Numbered from the stretch's first letter, positions 35,798 to 47,200 are shown. The stretch: DNA of 64,000 nt from Gemella haemolysans (GCF_028308085.1 NZ_JAQMFS010000010.1:33684-97683); one strand, 5' to 3'. Notes: generated by a model not told the origin, from the sequence alone. Made by a program: numbers and translations.

Positions 35798-37267
35798 CTA
35801 CTTACCTTCCAATACATCTTTAATATTCGCTGTAACTTCCGCTAGACTTTTATCGTCAATTTGCATCATGTACAGTTGAGCTCCTGGCATCGCGTATGAT
35901 GGTAAGCCCATACTTCCAGTACCAGTCAAAGCTTGAGAAGTTACGTTGTAATCTTTACCTGCACTAAGTTGTTCATTCGCAAGTCCCATAGCTGTCTCTA
36001 TAGGCATATTCGTCTGGATTGACTCACTCAAGTCTTTAATAACGCTTTGATAGTTCGCTAATCCTTCTTTCGATGTCAGTTTTTTAATTATCGCTGTAAT
36101 AACCTTTTCTTGGTTTTTACCACGATCATGGTCTCCACCAGTAAGACTATATCTTTCGCGTACAAATGAAAGCGCCATATCAGAATCCATATGTAATAAG
36201 CCTGGTTGGAAGTTTTTACTTCCAATATGCGATACAAATGCTTGATCATTGTAAACATCTACCCCACCAACAGTATCAATCAGTTTTAGGAATGATGTGA
36301 AGTTAAGTCTTGCATAATAATCAATTTTAATACCGTAGATATTCTCTAATGTATGAATTGATGATTCTACACCGTATAATCCTGCGTGCGTAAGTTTGTC
36401 GTATTGATTATTACCACCGTCTGCAATCTTCACATATGAGTCACGTGGTGTTGTAGTTAATAAGATTTTTCCAGTTTTTTTGTTTACTGTCATAATAATA
36501 TTAACGTCTGAACGACTAACACTTGATACTGGTCCGTATGTATCAATACCACTTACATAAACATTGAACACATCTCCAGCATTTTGTTTTGCTTTAGCAT
36601 TTACAGTTTTTGTTATTTTGTATGAGTATATTACTTTTGTTTTATCTTTAAAGTCTTGATGTTGACTTGTGATTAAGTCTTCAAACGAGCTGTTTAGCAC
36701 CATTGCTCTAGCTGTTCCCGCTGTTAGTTCTTCATAAGCTGAGATGTAGTTTTTCGACTCAGAAAGATTTAAACTTTGTTTTTCTTTGTCTCTAATCTCT
36801 TTCATCAGCTTATTGATGTTTTCTCCATCTGAAGAAACTGGCGCTGATACTGTAGCATCTTTTAGGTCAGCTAGTTTTTCTGCTTTATCATCTTTTAAGA
36901 CTACAACACTCATAGTATACTCACTAACTGCTGCATTATTGTTTAAATTATCGAATAAACCAATCGCTGTTCTAAATTGCATGTATGAGAATATCAAGGC
37001 AATATTCATTATTACTAGCATTATTACATTAAATATTTTTGCTTTTTTCTTGATTATTAAAAATATCGACAGTATTATCGCTGCGATTATTACTCCAATT
37101 ATCGCATAGTTAATTCCTCTAAAATTAAGGAAGTCGTATTTTAACATTGTCCAACTTACCAATCCACCGAGTATAATCAGTAAAGCAGCTAATATACCAT
37201 TAACTATATCGAAAGCTCCTATACCCGATTCGCTTCTAGCATTACGGCTACTTGAATTTCTTCTCAT
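35798..37267 (-). CDS. wzg: LytR-CpsA-Psr (LCP) protein, Wzg/CpsA
   Basis: The 489-residue protein has three N-terminal membrane helices (about 20-45, 53-72 and 78-97), an accessory domain (about 115-235) and an LCP catalytic domain (about 240-400). The LCP domain contains SGIDTYG, SRSDVNIIMTVN, TTPRDSYV, KLTHAGLYG, SFVRERYSL and DHDRGKNQEKV, with the conserved Arg and Asp residues. LCP enzymes move the finished polymer from its lipid carrier onto peptidoglycan. It overlaps the DagK-like gene upstream by 20 bases and is followed directly by wzh. Confidence 0.95.
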   Translation of the reverse strand: MRRNSSSRNARSESGIGAFDIVNGILAALLIILGGLVSWTMLKYDFLNFRGINYAIIGVIIAAIILSIFLIIKKKAKIFNVIMLVIMNIALIFSYMQFRTAIGLFDNLNNNAAVSEYTMSVVVLKDDKAEKLADLKDATVSAPVSSDGENINKLMKEIRDKEKQSLNLSESKNYISAYEELTAGTARAMVLNSSFEDLITSQHQDFKDKTKVIYSYKITKTVNAKAKQNAGDVFNVYVSGIDTYGPVSSVSRSDVNIIMTVNKKTGKILLTTTPRDSYVKIADGGNNQYDKLTHAGLYGVESSIHTLENIYGIKIDYYARLNFTSFLKLIDTVGGVDVYNDQAFVSHIGSKNFQPGLLHMDSDMALSFVRERYSLTGGDHDRGKNQEKVITAIIKKLTSKEGLANYQSVIKDLSESIQTNMPIETAMGLANEQLSAGKDYNVTSQALTGTGSMGLPSYAMPGAQLYMMQIDDKSLAEVTANIKDVLEGK

Positions 37268-38123
37268 TATTTTTTATCCTCTTTAATTTATAAAATTTAC
37301 TAAGACAGCTCAGATTTAATTGTTCCTCACCGTTTATTGATTCTCCATCAATCTGAAAATATTTCTGATTTGTCGTTACTGTTAATGCGTTCGCAGTTAA
37401 ATGCTTAACTCTCTTTAGTTTATTGTGTTTTTTAAGAAGTAAACAAAGGTAATTATAGATAAACGTTAGAATATTCATGTTTTCCATTATCATAATGTGG
37501 AGTTTACCATCTTGACCCGTGGCCGTTTGTGAAAACTTTATCCCACCACCTTCATAAGGTTGAATCATAATATTTAGTAAATATAAACTATCAGTATCTA
37601 TTTCACCAGAGTCCCACGATATTTTTGCCTTATATTTTTTCAGCATGAAAATACCTATTACTCCTTGAAGAAGATAGATATACTTGCCTAAATATTTCTT
37701 TAACTTCGAGCCATTCGCTCTTTTTATTATGTCAGCATTAAAACCGATATCTAATCCCGAACAGAATTTTCTATCGTTAACAACACCTACATCATATTCT
37801 ATAAATTTCTTTGAATCTAATAATTTACTTATTTCAATAGTTTTATCGAACTTTATAGATCTCGCAAGATCATTACCAGAGCCATACGCAAGATAAATGA
37901 ATTCTTTCCCGTGATAGTTATTTACTACCTCATTAATAGTACCATCACCACCGATGACAATTAATTCATCACCGCGGATTTCATTCATCAAGTCACTTGC
38001 ATTCTTATTTTTAGAGGTTTTCAGTACCTTGTACTCTAGCTTTTTCCTCTTTAAATCACGCTCTATTTTTTCAAGTTCAACAAGACTTTTTTTACTCCTA
38101 GAATTAACAATTATTTCAATCAT
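37248..38123 (-). CDS. Diacylglycerol/lipid kinase family protein (DagK/YegS-like)
   Basis: The 291-residue protein has the lipid-kinase catalytic fold: VIGGDGTINEVVN (about 55-67, the GGDGT nucleotide motif), YGSGNDLARSI (about 79-89), GLDIGFNADI (about 122-131) and a C-terminal FQIDGE. Relatives phosphorylate diacylglycerol or similar lipids at the inner face of the membrane. It is the first gene behind the polysaccharide promoter, and its last 20 bases overlap wzg, so it is translationally linked to the capsule genes. This is not the usual first gene of such loci. Its substrate and its link to polymer synthesis are open. Confidence 0.88.
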   Translation of the reverse strand: MIEIIVNSRSKKSLVELEKIERDLKRKKLEYKVLKTSKNKNASDLMNEIRGDELIVIGGDGTINEVVNNYHGKEFIYLAYGSGNDLARSIKFDKTIEISKLLDSKKFIEYDVGVVNDRKFCSGLDIGFNADIIKRANGSKLKKYLGKYIYLLQGVIGIFMLKKYKAKISWDSGEIDTDSLYLLNIMIQPYEGGGIKFSQTATGQDGKLHIMIMENMNILTFIYNYLCLLLKKHNKLKRVKHLTANALTVTTNQKYFQIDGESINGEEQLNLSCLSKFYKLKRIKNNEKKFK

Positions 38124-38158
38124 ATTACGAACCTATTCAAAAATACTTCATTCTAACA

Positions 38159-38187
38159 ATTATACTACAAAAACAAGCATTTATCAA
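38159..38187 (-). promoter_or_regulatory. Promoter of the polysaccharide operon
   Basis: TTGATA (38187-38182) and TATAAT (38164-38159) are exactly 17 bases apart on the minus strand. The start would be near 38152, about 30 bases before the DagK-like ATG. No other strong promoter is evident between this point and the downstream capsule genes. Confidence 0.75.
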
Positions 38188-38189
38188 AG

Positions 38190-38585
38190 ATTTATCTGTT
38201 TTAAAACGCTTAAAACAATAGATTATTTTACTTACTTTAAGACTAATTCTGTTATTATAATTTTCGTGTAAAATACTCCCTAAGTGAATTATTTTTTATA
38301 TTAAATAATTTGAAAATTAATTTTAATTTTTATAAAAACGGAACCCTTCAATATCTCTTATTTACCAAGTTATTTAGATAATTAGAATATATAAATGGTT
38401 TCTAGATTAATATTCAAGCATCCCCCCTTAGAACCAGCTTCCTTATATTTTCACTAAAAAATAGCCAGCTAATAATACCTATAAAACATCTAATTAAAAT
38501 ACTTGATCAATCGAAGATTTTATGAGCCAACTTTTCTAGGTAAAATCTCAGATAATGCCCAATTTATGATTTTTGGCATAAATAA
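38190..38585. other. Spacer upstream of the polysaccharide operon
   Basis: About 400 AT-rich bases lie here. I see no gene, and no regulatory element beyond the flanking promoter and terminator. Confidence 0.4.
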
Positions 38586-38588
38586 AAA

Positions 38589-38653
38589 ACTATTCTATCG
38601 ATATTTTGACGAAGATATCTAATCTCCGACAACTTTCAAATCAATAGAATAGT
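38589..38653 (-). terminator. Terminator after the first DUF4064-like gene
   Basis: ACTATTCTAT and ATAGAATAGT form a ten-base-pair stem around a long loop; on the minus strand it is followed by TTTTTTATT. Confidence 0.7.
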
Positions 38654-38682
38654 ATATTTTTATTAAATACAGGAAGTTACTC

Positions 38683-39183
38683 TTACAGGTACTCTAATCT
38701 GTCAATTTCTGGCTTTTCAGGTGTTTGTGTAAAATCTGTATCGACTGGATTTTTAGGCGCTTTTCTTGCGAATAACATAATCGCCACGATAAAGTATAGT
38801 AAGTATACAGGAAGTAGTATACCAACTGTCATTACTCCGATTACAATCGCTGAGATTAAGAATAAAATTCCTGAAACAATTCTCGCTTTCATAGTAAATG
38901 ACGCTATTAGTGCTAATAATAAAGCTACAATCGCAACTATTGTATAAACTTTCACCAATAATACAAGTAACGATACGATGTCTAAACCTGAACTTTTTAA
39001 CAATGATTCAACTCCTGGATCTTGTAATAAGTTATAAAGTATAGGTTCGAATTCTTTTTGTTTAAATGCAGTCGCTAACTGACTAGAAAATGCCCCAAGA
39101 GATAGTAATCCTGTTATAAGTATCATAATAACATTCGCGATCCACGCTAATATTTTTTCAACTTTTCTGCTAAATGGTTTCAT
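38683..39183 (-). CDS. DUF4064-like membrane protein
   Basis: The 166-residue protein has four predicted membrane helices (about 12-32, 72-92, 97-115 and 118-140) and a short acidic tail. It begins MKPFSRKVEKILAWIANVI, nearly the same as the next gene (MKSSSRKIEKTLAWIANII). Both also share a YLLYFIVA-MLF-RK block near the end. This layout matches the DUF4064 family of unknown function. The start follows AAAGGAGAACTTT. The two genes are tandem duplicates, probably cotranscribed, with 65 bases between them. Confidence 0.75.
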   Translation of the reverse strand: MKPFSRKVEKILAWIANVIMILITGLLSLGAFSSQLATAFKQKEFEPILYNLLQDPGVESLLKSSGLDIVSLLVLLVKVYTIVAIVALLLALIASFTMKARIVSGILFLISAIVIGVMTVGILLPVYLLYFIVAIMLFARKAPKNPVDTDFTQTPEKPEIDRLEYL

Positions 39184-39248
39184 AAAGTTCTCCTTTAAAT
39201 ATATATATTGATTAGATTATACCACAAAACACTTAGAATTAGTAATAT

Positions 39249-39665
39249 TTAACCTTTTCTAATAAATAACATAAAAGCGACAATAAAATACAATAAGTAG
39301 ACAGGAAACGCAACTTCTGTCGCCATCCCAGCAATCATAAGAGCTAAAAATAAAAATAACACACCTGAAAAAATTCTATGTTTCATATTGAAAGTCGCTA
39401 ATAATGCTATAAGTGTTGATAGTAAGACTGAAAATTTAATAAGTTGTACAAATATTTCAATCATTCTATAATACTCCATTCTTGTGTGAAGTAAAAAAGT
39501 TTCTACAAGGCTAGAAGATGTAAACCTGATAAATTCAGGAGTTAAAAACATTCCTTCCAGCAGTCTATCAAAAAAACCTGTGTACATCAAGACTACCATT
39601 GAAATTAATATTATATTCGCTATCCAAGCTAAAGTTTTTTCTATTTTTCTGCTAGATGATTTCAT
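39249..39665 (-). CDS. DUF4064-like membrane protein (paralogue)
   Basis: The 138-residue protein is the upstream duplicate of the pair, with about four membrane helices and the same N-terminal RK-EKTLAWIAN motif. I chose ATG 39665 because AAAGGAGAAGTTT precedes it exactly as in the sister gene; a longer frame from 39692 lacks such a site. It lacks the acidic tail of its neighbour. The function is unknown. Confidence 0.75.
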   Translation of the reverse strand: MKSSSRKIEKTLAWIANIILISMVVLMYTGFFDRLLEGMFLTPEFIRFTSSSLVETFLLHTRMEYYRMIEIFVQLIKFSVLLSTLIALLATFNMKHRIFSGVLFLFLALMIAGMATEVAFPVYLLYFIVAFMLFIRKG

Positions 39666-39859
39666 AAACTTCTCCTTTATTTCAATTAACAACTAAATTA
39701 TATCATAAAGCGAAGATAATTTATTTAACTTTAACCACTCTTACAGAAAAATTTACAAGTGATTCGATCTAATATATGGATGTATTTCCAACCCCATTTT
39801 CCCTTGTCTTAAATTTTTTTTTGAAATTATTACTAATATTCTACTTAATCCTATATAAA

Positions 39860-39942
39860 AAACCTAAGTAGCAACATTAATATCAATTCCCCACACTGGT
39901 GTTCCCAGCTTAAAGGATTCATATCAAATACTACTTAGGTTT
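39860..39942 (-). terminator. Terminator after the frameshifted secreted-protein gene
   Basis: AAACCTAAGTAG and CTACTTAGGTTT form a perfect 12-base-pair stem around a 59-base loop; the minus strand continues TTTATATAGG. Confidence 0.65.
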
Positions 39943-39967
39943 CTATTAAAATTTTTTCGCTTCTGCC

Positions 39968-40125
39968 CCGGAATTGGCTGTGAACTATTCGGTTGTGAAC
40001 CTTTTTAAGTTACGAACCTATTTTAGCTATGAAGTCTGATTCAACCTCAAGCATATTTAGCTACGAGCCTACTTGACTGCGAACCTGATTTGTACGCAAG
40101 ATTAGTTGGCTATGAGCTTAAATTC
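39968..40125. repeat. Degenerate short repeats (about 16-25 bp) downstream of the secreted-protein gene
   Basis: Variants of GGTTGTGAACCT, AGTTACGAACCT, AGCTACGAGCCT, GACTGCGAACCT and GGCTATGAGCTT recur about eight times at irregular spacing of roughly 16-25 bases. No reading frame is conserved across them. They lie in the predicted 3' untranslated region of the gene at 40142-40823. Their role is unknown. Confidence 0.6.
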
Positions 40126-40141
40126 TTAAAACCCTTAAATA

Positions 40142-40823
40142 CTATCTTCCACGACGTTTTGCTTGTGGAGTAGCTTTTCTTACAGGTTTGTGGTTTTGTT
40201 GAACAACAGGTCTGTGTGCTGCCGGTTTTTGAGCAACTGCTGTTGGTCTTTGAACAGCTGGTTTTTGAGCTACTGGTCTATGTACCACAGCTGTAGGTCG
40301 TTGCGCTAGTTTGTGTGTAGTCACTACTGTAGGTTTGTGGTTTATCACTACTGTGTGGTTTGTAGTAGAAGAGTGACTTACAGAACCTGAAGCAACTAAT
40401 TTTTTATGAACTTGAGTTGTAGCTACTACGTGAGCTTGAGTTTGAGTAGTTACATATGCATATGTTTGAGTGTACGGTTTGCTAATTTGACTAGCTGGTT
40501 TTTTAGTGAAATACACTTGATATACTAATTCTTGATCGTAGATCTTGTTAGCTGCGATTTGATTTTTACTTTCATTAGAAAAATCACGTTTTGAAATATT
40601 GTATTCATTAGCTAAGTTTTTAGGTAGAGAAATTGTTGCAAATACGTTCTCATCTCCTGATAATTTTGCACTTTCTGCTAATTTTTTGTTAGTCCCTTCT
40701 TCAAGGTAATCAACTCTTACGTTGATTTTTTTTGTTTGCAGCTTCTACTTTTGCATCATTCACGTTAGCAAATGAGAAAACTAGTAATGCTGGTAATACT
40801 GCTTTTAAAAGTTTTTTAAACAT
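40142..40823 (-). pseudogene. Secreted His/Thr/Pro-repeat protein, frameshifted in an A8 tract
   Basis: ATG 40823, after AAGGAG, starts a signal peptide (MFKKLLKAVLPALLVFSFANV). The frame breaks in a run of eight A (eight T at 40726-40733 on the plus strand) and stops soon after. With seven A the protein reads on as NKKINVRVDYLEEG for about 226 residues, through the segment now visible as an open frame at 40142-40516. The C-terminal half is repetitive (QKPAVQRPTAV, HRPVAQKPAV) and strongly basic. There is no sortase motif. The product would be a small secreted or wall-bound cationic protein of unknown function. The break may be phase variation, decay or a base-calling error. Confidence 0.75.
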
Positions 40824-41190
40824 AGTTTCTCCTTAATTCGTTTTTTTCGGAATTGATATCTAATATAAATACGTATCTTTACCGGAATTATTAATATCAT
40901 AAATAGAAATTTACGTCAATCATTTTTTAAATAAATTTTATTATTTTACAAAGTTTTATACGTATTAAAAATGTCTATTCACCATTGATTAAAACCTAAC
41001 TTAAAATATACTTAAAATACAGTTAAAATAACATTAGCTATCTACATAAATAAACTAAATTTCCAAACTATCAAGTAAAATATAACTATCTTTAGTTACT
41101 CTGAAAATAAAATAATACCAATATATTTAATCAAAATATGTTAACTTTATTTCAACTTTTAATTAGAGGATTCTCAACGATCTTACTACA
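40824..41190. other. AT-rich spacer
   Basis: No gene is seen here. It would hold the promoter of the secreted-protein gene, but I cannot place one with confidence. Confidence 0.35.
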
Positions 41191-41196
41191 TAAAAA

Positions 41197-41229
41197 AATC
41201 GAGGCTGAGATTACTCTCATACCTCGATT
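41197..41229 (-). terminator. Terminator of the MucBP adhesin gene
   Basis: AATCGAGG and CCTCGATT form a stem around a CTGAGATTACTCTCATA-type loop and are followed by TTTTT on the minus strand, about 40 bases past the stop codon. Confidence 0.85.
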
Positions 41230-41265
41230 CATAATTAATAGTAGTAAAATTATCTTTCTTTAATA

Positions 41266-44200
41266 CTATTTGTTTTTGTTTTGACGTCTTCTTACAGCTA
41301 ATGCAATTCCTGCGATTAGTGCTCCGAATCCTGCTGCAGCTGAGTTAGTTGTTTCGCTACCTGTGTTAGCTAGACGTTTAAACTGATCTTTAACTACGTC
41401 TACCGGTCCTCTTTCTCCTGCTGGGTTAGCTGGAGCATTTGGATCCATTGGTTTTTCTGGATTTTGTCCTGGAGTTCCTGGGTTTGTTCCTGGAGTTCCT
41501 GGGTTTTGTCCCGGTGTTCCTGGGTTTACTCCTGGAGTTCCTGGATTTGTTCCTGGGTTCTCTTGGTTTGTTCCTGGAGTTCCTGGGTTTTGTCCTGGGT
41601 TCTCTTGGTTTGTTCCCGGAGTTCCTGGGTTTTCACCTGGTGTTGCAGAACCTTTAGGTTTGAACACATGTAGAAGATTTCCTGTTGCCGGATCAACTTT
41701 TGTTCCTACCAGTTCGTAGTTAGGTATTTCTCCAGCTGGATTACTTCCTTCTGCCAATGGTTTTAATGGTTTACCATTTACATCTACCCATACTGTTACT
41801 TGTTTCTTAGTTACTGGTTTGAAGATGTGCGTTACTTTTCCTGTTTCTGGATCTTTCACTGTTCCTACTAATTCATAGTTAGGTACTTTTCCTGGGTCTT
41901 TTGATCCATCTTCTTGCGGACGGATTACTTTTCCTTCTGTATCAACCCACTCAGTTACCTTGTTGACAACTGGTGTAGGAGTAAATACGTGGATTACATC
42001 ACCAGTTTCTGGGTTTGTAATTGTTCTTACTAGTTTGTAGTTAGGTACACTTCCAGCTTCTTCTGTTCCTGGTGCAGTTGGTTTTAATGGTTTACCATTT
42101 ACATCTATCCATACCGTAGAAGGTTTGTCAGCTGTTGTTGGTTTGAAGATGTGTGTTACTTTTCCTGTTTCTGGGTTTGTAACTGTTCCTACTAATGTGT
42201 AGTTTGGAACTTTACCTGATGGTTGCTCTCCATTTTCTTTTGGTTTTATTACATTACCTTCTACGTCAACCCACTCAGTGATTTCGTGGATAGCTGGCAT
42301 AACTTTGAACACGTGGATTACATTTCCAGTTTCTGGATCTACAGTTGTACCTACTAGTTTATAACTTGGTACTTTTCCTGCTTCTTCTGTTCCAGGTTTA
42401 GCTGGTTTTAATGGTTTACCATTTACATCTACCCATACTGTAGTTTTACCTTCTTTAGTTACAGGTTTGAAGATGTGTGTTACTTTTCCTGTTTCTGGGT
42501 TTGTGATAGAACCTACTAGTTCGTAGTTAGGAGTTGATCCTGCTGGGTATGTTCCCGGAGTTACAGGTTTGATTGGGTTTCCTTTTTCATCTACCCACTC
42601 AGTTGTTTTGCCTTCTTCGATAGATTTCTTAACTTTTTCAGCTTCTTTCTTAGCTTCTTCTTTAGCTTTTTCTTTTTGCTCTGGTGTTAAGTTTGGATCT
42701 TTATCGATGTTTTTGATTTTCTCTTCAAGTTCTTTTTCTACAGATTTTTTAGCTTTAGCTTTGTCTTCTGGTGAAGGTGTAGTTGGGTTATCAGAAGATG
42801 GAGTTCCGTTCTCAACTTCTTTCTTACCGTTTTCTTTTGCTTTTTCTACTTCTTCTCTAGAAGGTGCTTTATCAATTGCCTTCTTAACTTCTTCTGCTGT
42901 TTTCTTAGCTTGTTCTTTTGCTTTTTCTTTTTGCTCTGGTGTTAGGCTTGGATCTTCATCGATTTTCTTAACTTTGTTTTCTAAAGTTTTGTCAATCTCT
43001 TCTTTAGCTTTAGCTTTGTCTTCCGGAGTTAGTTTTTCTGGAGTTGGAACTTCTTTTTCAAGTTCTTTCTTACCAGATTCTTTAGCTTTTTCTACTTCTT
43101 CTTTAGAAGGTGCTTTATCGATTGCTTTTTTAGCTTCTTCAGCTTCTTTCTTAGCTTGTTCTTTTGCTTTTTCTTTTTGTTCTGGTGTTAAGTCTTTGTT
43201 TTCATCAATTTTCTTAACTTTTTCTTCTAGTGCTTTATCGATTGCTTCTTTAGCTTTTGGTTTCTCTTCTGGAGTTACAGGAGTTTTCTCTACATCTTCT
43301 TTACCTTTTGTAGTAACTTTTTCTACATCTTCAGGAGTCTTAGCTTCTTTTAATGTTTTCTTAGCTTCTTCTGCTTTTTTCTTAGCTTCTTCAAGAGCTT
43401 TTTCTTTCTCTTCGTTTGTTAACTCAGGGTTTTCTTTGATCTCGCTTTCTTTTTCAGATAAAGCTTTGTCGATTGCTTTGTTAGCTTCTTCTTTAACATC
43501 TTTATAAACGTAAGTTACTTCTGTAGTTCCTTCTGTTACTTTACCGTTCTCATCACCTTTAGTTGATGTTGGTACTAATACGTATAGTTTTCCATCTTTT
43601 GTAGTGATTGTAGCTGGTTTGTTGTCAGTTGTGTCATATGCTGAGCTTACTGATCCGTCAGTAGTATCTTTAACGTCTTCTGCGATTGTGTTACCCGCTT
43701 CATCAGTGTAGTGTACTACTACGTTTCCTTTAACTTCTTTGTACACATATGTTACTTCTGTAGTTTTACCTGCTTCAACACTTCCGTTTTCGTTACCTTT
43801 AGTTGATGCTGGTACAAGTTCGTATACTTTTCCTTCTGCAGTTGTGATACGAGTTGGTTTCATGTCGTTATCAGTAGTATCGTATTTAGCTCCTGGTTTA
43901 CCGTCTTTAGTATCAACAGCATCTGTTTGAAGTGTGTTTCCAGCTTCGTCTACGTAGTGAACTACTACGTTTCCTGCTTTTTCATACACATAAGTGATTT
44001 CTGTAGTTCCTTCTACAACAGCACCGTTTTCTGGTTTAGAACCTTCTTTAAGTTCTTTAGCTGTTAAGTAGTAAACTTGTCCATCTTTTTCTAGTTTAGC
44101 TGGTTTGTTATCAGTTGTGTCATATTTATCACTTAGTGATCCATTTTCTACATCTTTAGTATCTGCAGCTAATGTGTTTCCTTCTGTATCAACATAGTGA

Positions 44201-47200
44201 ACTACTACATTACCAGTAATTTCTTTGTACACGTAAGTTACTTCTGTAGTTTCTCCAGCTTTAACTTTACCAGTTTCATCACCTTTAGTTGATTGAGGAA
44301 TTAATTCGTATACTTTTCCTTCTGGAGTAGTGATACGGTTTGGTTTCATGTTATTATCAGCAGTATTGTAGTCTGATTTTGGTTTACCGTCTTTTGTATC
44401 AACAGCATCCACTTGGATAGTGTTACCTTTCTCATCAGTGTAGTGAACTACTACTTGTCCTGCTTTTTCGTAAACGTAAGTTACTTCAGTTTTACCTTCT
44501 ACTACGTCTCCGTTTTCTGGTTTAGAATCGTCTTTAACAGCTTTTTCTGTTAAGTAGTAAACAGTTCCGTCTTTTTCGATTTTCTCTGGTTTGTTGTCAG
44601 TTGTGTCGTATTTAGCGTTTAGAGAAGCACCTTTAGTATCTTCTTTATCTTCAGCGATTACGTTACCTTCTGTATCAACGTAGTGAACTACTACATCACC
44701 AGTTACTTCTTTATAAACGTATGTTACTTCTTTAGTTTCACCCGCAACAACTTTACCAGTTTCGTCACCTTTAGTTGCTGTTGGTACTAGTTCGTATACT
44801 TTTCCTTCTGCAGTTGTGATACGAGTTGGTTTCATTCCGTTATCAGATGTGTTGTAGTCTGATCCTGGTTTTCCATCTACAGTATCTTTAGCACCTGAAG
44901 CAACATTTGCACCAGCTGCATCAACACCTACTAATGGAGTTCCATCTTCTGTTTGGTAGTTAACTACTACTTGTCCTGCTTTTTCATAAACGTAAGTTAC
45001 TGTAGTTGTACCTTCTACTACATCACCAGTAGCTGGTTTAGAATCATCTTTAAGTTCTTTGGCTGTTAAGTAATATTTAACACCGTCTTTAGTGATTTCA
45101 GCTTTTTTGTGGTCTGCTGTGTCATATTTAACGTTTAGAGAAGCATCTGTTTCGTCTTTTTCATCTTCAGCAAGTGTGTTACCTTCAGTATCTTCATACT
45201 TAACAACAACATTACCTTTAACTTCTTTATAAACGTATGTTACTTCTTTAGTTTGACCTGATTCTACTGTACCTGTTTCAGCACCTTTAGTTGATGCTGG
45301 TACTAGTTCGTATACTTTTCCTTCTGCAGTTGTAATACGAGTTGGTTTCATTCCGTTGTCTGCAGTGTTGTATTCAGAACCTGGTTTTCCATTGTCAGTA
45401 TCTTTAGCACCTGAAGCAATATCTTTACCATCTGCAGTACCTGTTAATGGAGTTCCGTCTTCTGTTTGGTAGTTAACGATTACTGATCCAGCTTTTTCAT
45501 AAACGTAAGTTACATCAGTTTTACCTTCTACTACTTTACCAGTTTCTGGTTTAGAATCAGCTTTAAGACCAGCTTTTGTAATGTAGTATACAGTTCCGTC
45601 TTCTGCAGTGATTTTTTCTGGTTTGTTATCAACAGCAGTGTCATATTTTTCGCTTAGAGATGCACCTTTAAGGTCATCTTTATCAGCTGCAATTGTTTTA
45701 CCTTCTGTGTCAACATAGTGAACTACTACGTCTCCAGTAACTTCTTTATAAACGTATGTTACTTCTTTAGTTTCTCCAGCTACTACTGTACCTGTTTCGG
45801 CACCTTTAGTTGCTGTTGGTACTAATTCGTATACTTTTCCTTCTGCAGTTGTGATACGGTTTGGTTTCATTCCGTTATCAGATGTGTCATATGCTGATCC
45901 TGGTCTTCCGTCTACAGTGTCTTTAGCACCTGAAGCTACATTTGCACCAGATGGGTCAACACCTACTATTGGAGTTCCGTCTTCTGTTTGATAGTTAACT
46001 ACTACTTGTCCTGCTTTTTCGTAAACGTAAGTTACTGTAGTTGTTCCTTCAACAACATCACCTGTTGCTGGTTTAGAATCATCTTTAAGCTCTTTAGCAG
46101 TTAGGTAGTATTTAACTCCATCTTTAGTGATTTCAGCTTTTTTGTGGTCTGCTGTATCGTATTTAACGTTTAGAGAAGCATCTGTTTCGTCTTTTTCGTC
46201 TTCAGCGATTACGTTACCTTCAGTATCTTCATACTTAACGACTACGTTACCTTTTACTTCTTTATAAACGTATGTTACTTCTACAGTATCTCCAGCTACT
46301 ACTTTACCAGTTTCATTTCCGATTGTAGAAGCAGGTACTAGTTCGTATACTTTTCCTTCTGCAGTTTTAATACGGTTTGGTTTCATTCCGTTATCTGCAG
46401 TGTTATAGTCACTTCCTGCTCTTCCATCTGTTGTATCATTATTAGTTTCAGGAACATTATTTCCTTCTGGATCTGTTCCAGATATTGGGTTACCTTCTTG
46501 ATCTGTATAATGAACTACTACTGATCCAGCTTTTTCGTAAACGTAAGTTACTGTAGTTGTTCCTTCTACTACGTCTCCAGTAGCTGGTTTAGAACCATCT
46601 TTAAGTTCTTTAGCTGTTAAGTAGTATTTAACACCATCTTTAGTGATAGATTCTTTTTTGTGATCAGCTGTATCGTATTTAACATTTAGAGAAGCATCTG
46701 TTTCATCTTGTTCATCATCAGCAAGTGAGTTACCTTCAGTATCTTCATACTTAACAACTACATTACCTTTAACTTCTTTATAGACATATGTTACTTCTTT
46801 AGTTTCTCCAGCAACAACTTCACCTGTTTCTTCACCTTCAGTTGATTCTGGAACTAATTGGTAAACTTTTCCTTCTGCAGTTTTAATACGTTCTGGTTTC
46901 ATTCCGTTATCCGCAGTGTTATAAGCTGTTCCTGGTTTACCGTTATCAATATCTTTTGCACCTGATTCTACAGTTTTGCTTTCATCACCAACTACTGTAC
47001 CTGTAAGTGGAGTTCCATCTTCAGTTTTGTAGTTAACGATTACTGATCCAGCTTTTTCATAGATGTAAGTTACTTTTGTAACACCTTCTACTACTGTTCC
47101 TGTTTCAGCTGGAGCGTCTTTTTCTACATCATTTACAGCTGTTTTTGTAGCGTCTGCTTTAAGGTAGTAAACATTTCCTTGTGCATCTGTAAGTTTTTGA

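Noticed and set aside
41439..41673. Plus-strand frames with collagen-like or Ser/Trp-rich repeats
   Set aside because: They are reverse readings of the Pro/Gly wall-spanning segment of the adhesin.
42569..43507. 312-codon plus-strand frame rich in Ser and Phe
   Set aside because: It mirrors the Lys/Glu-rich helical repeats of the MucBP adhesin on the other strand.
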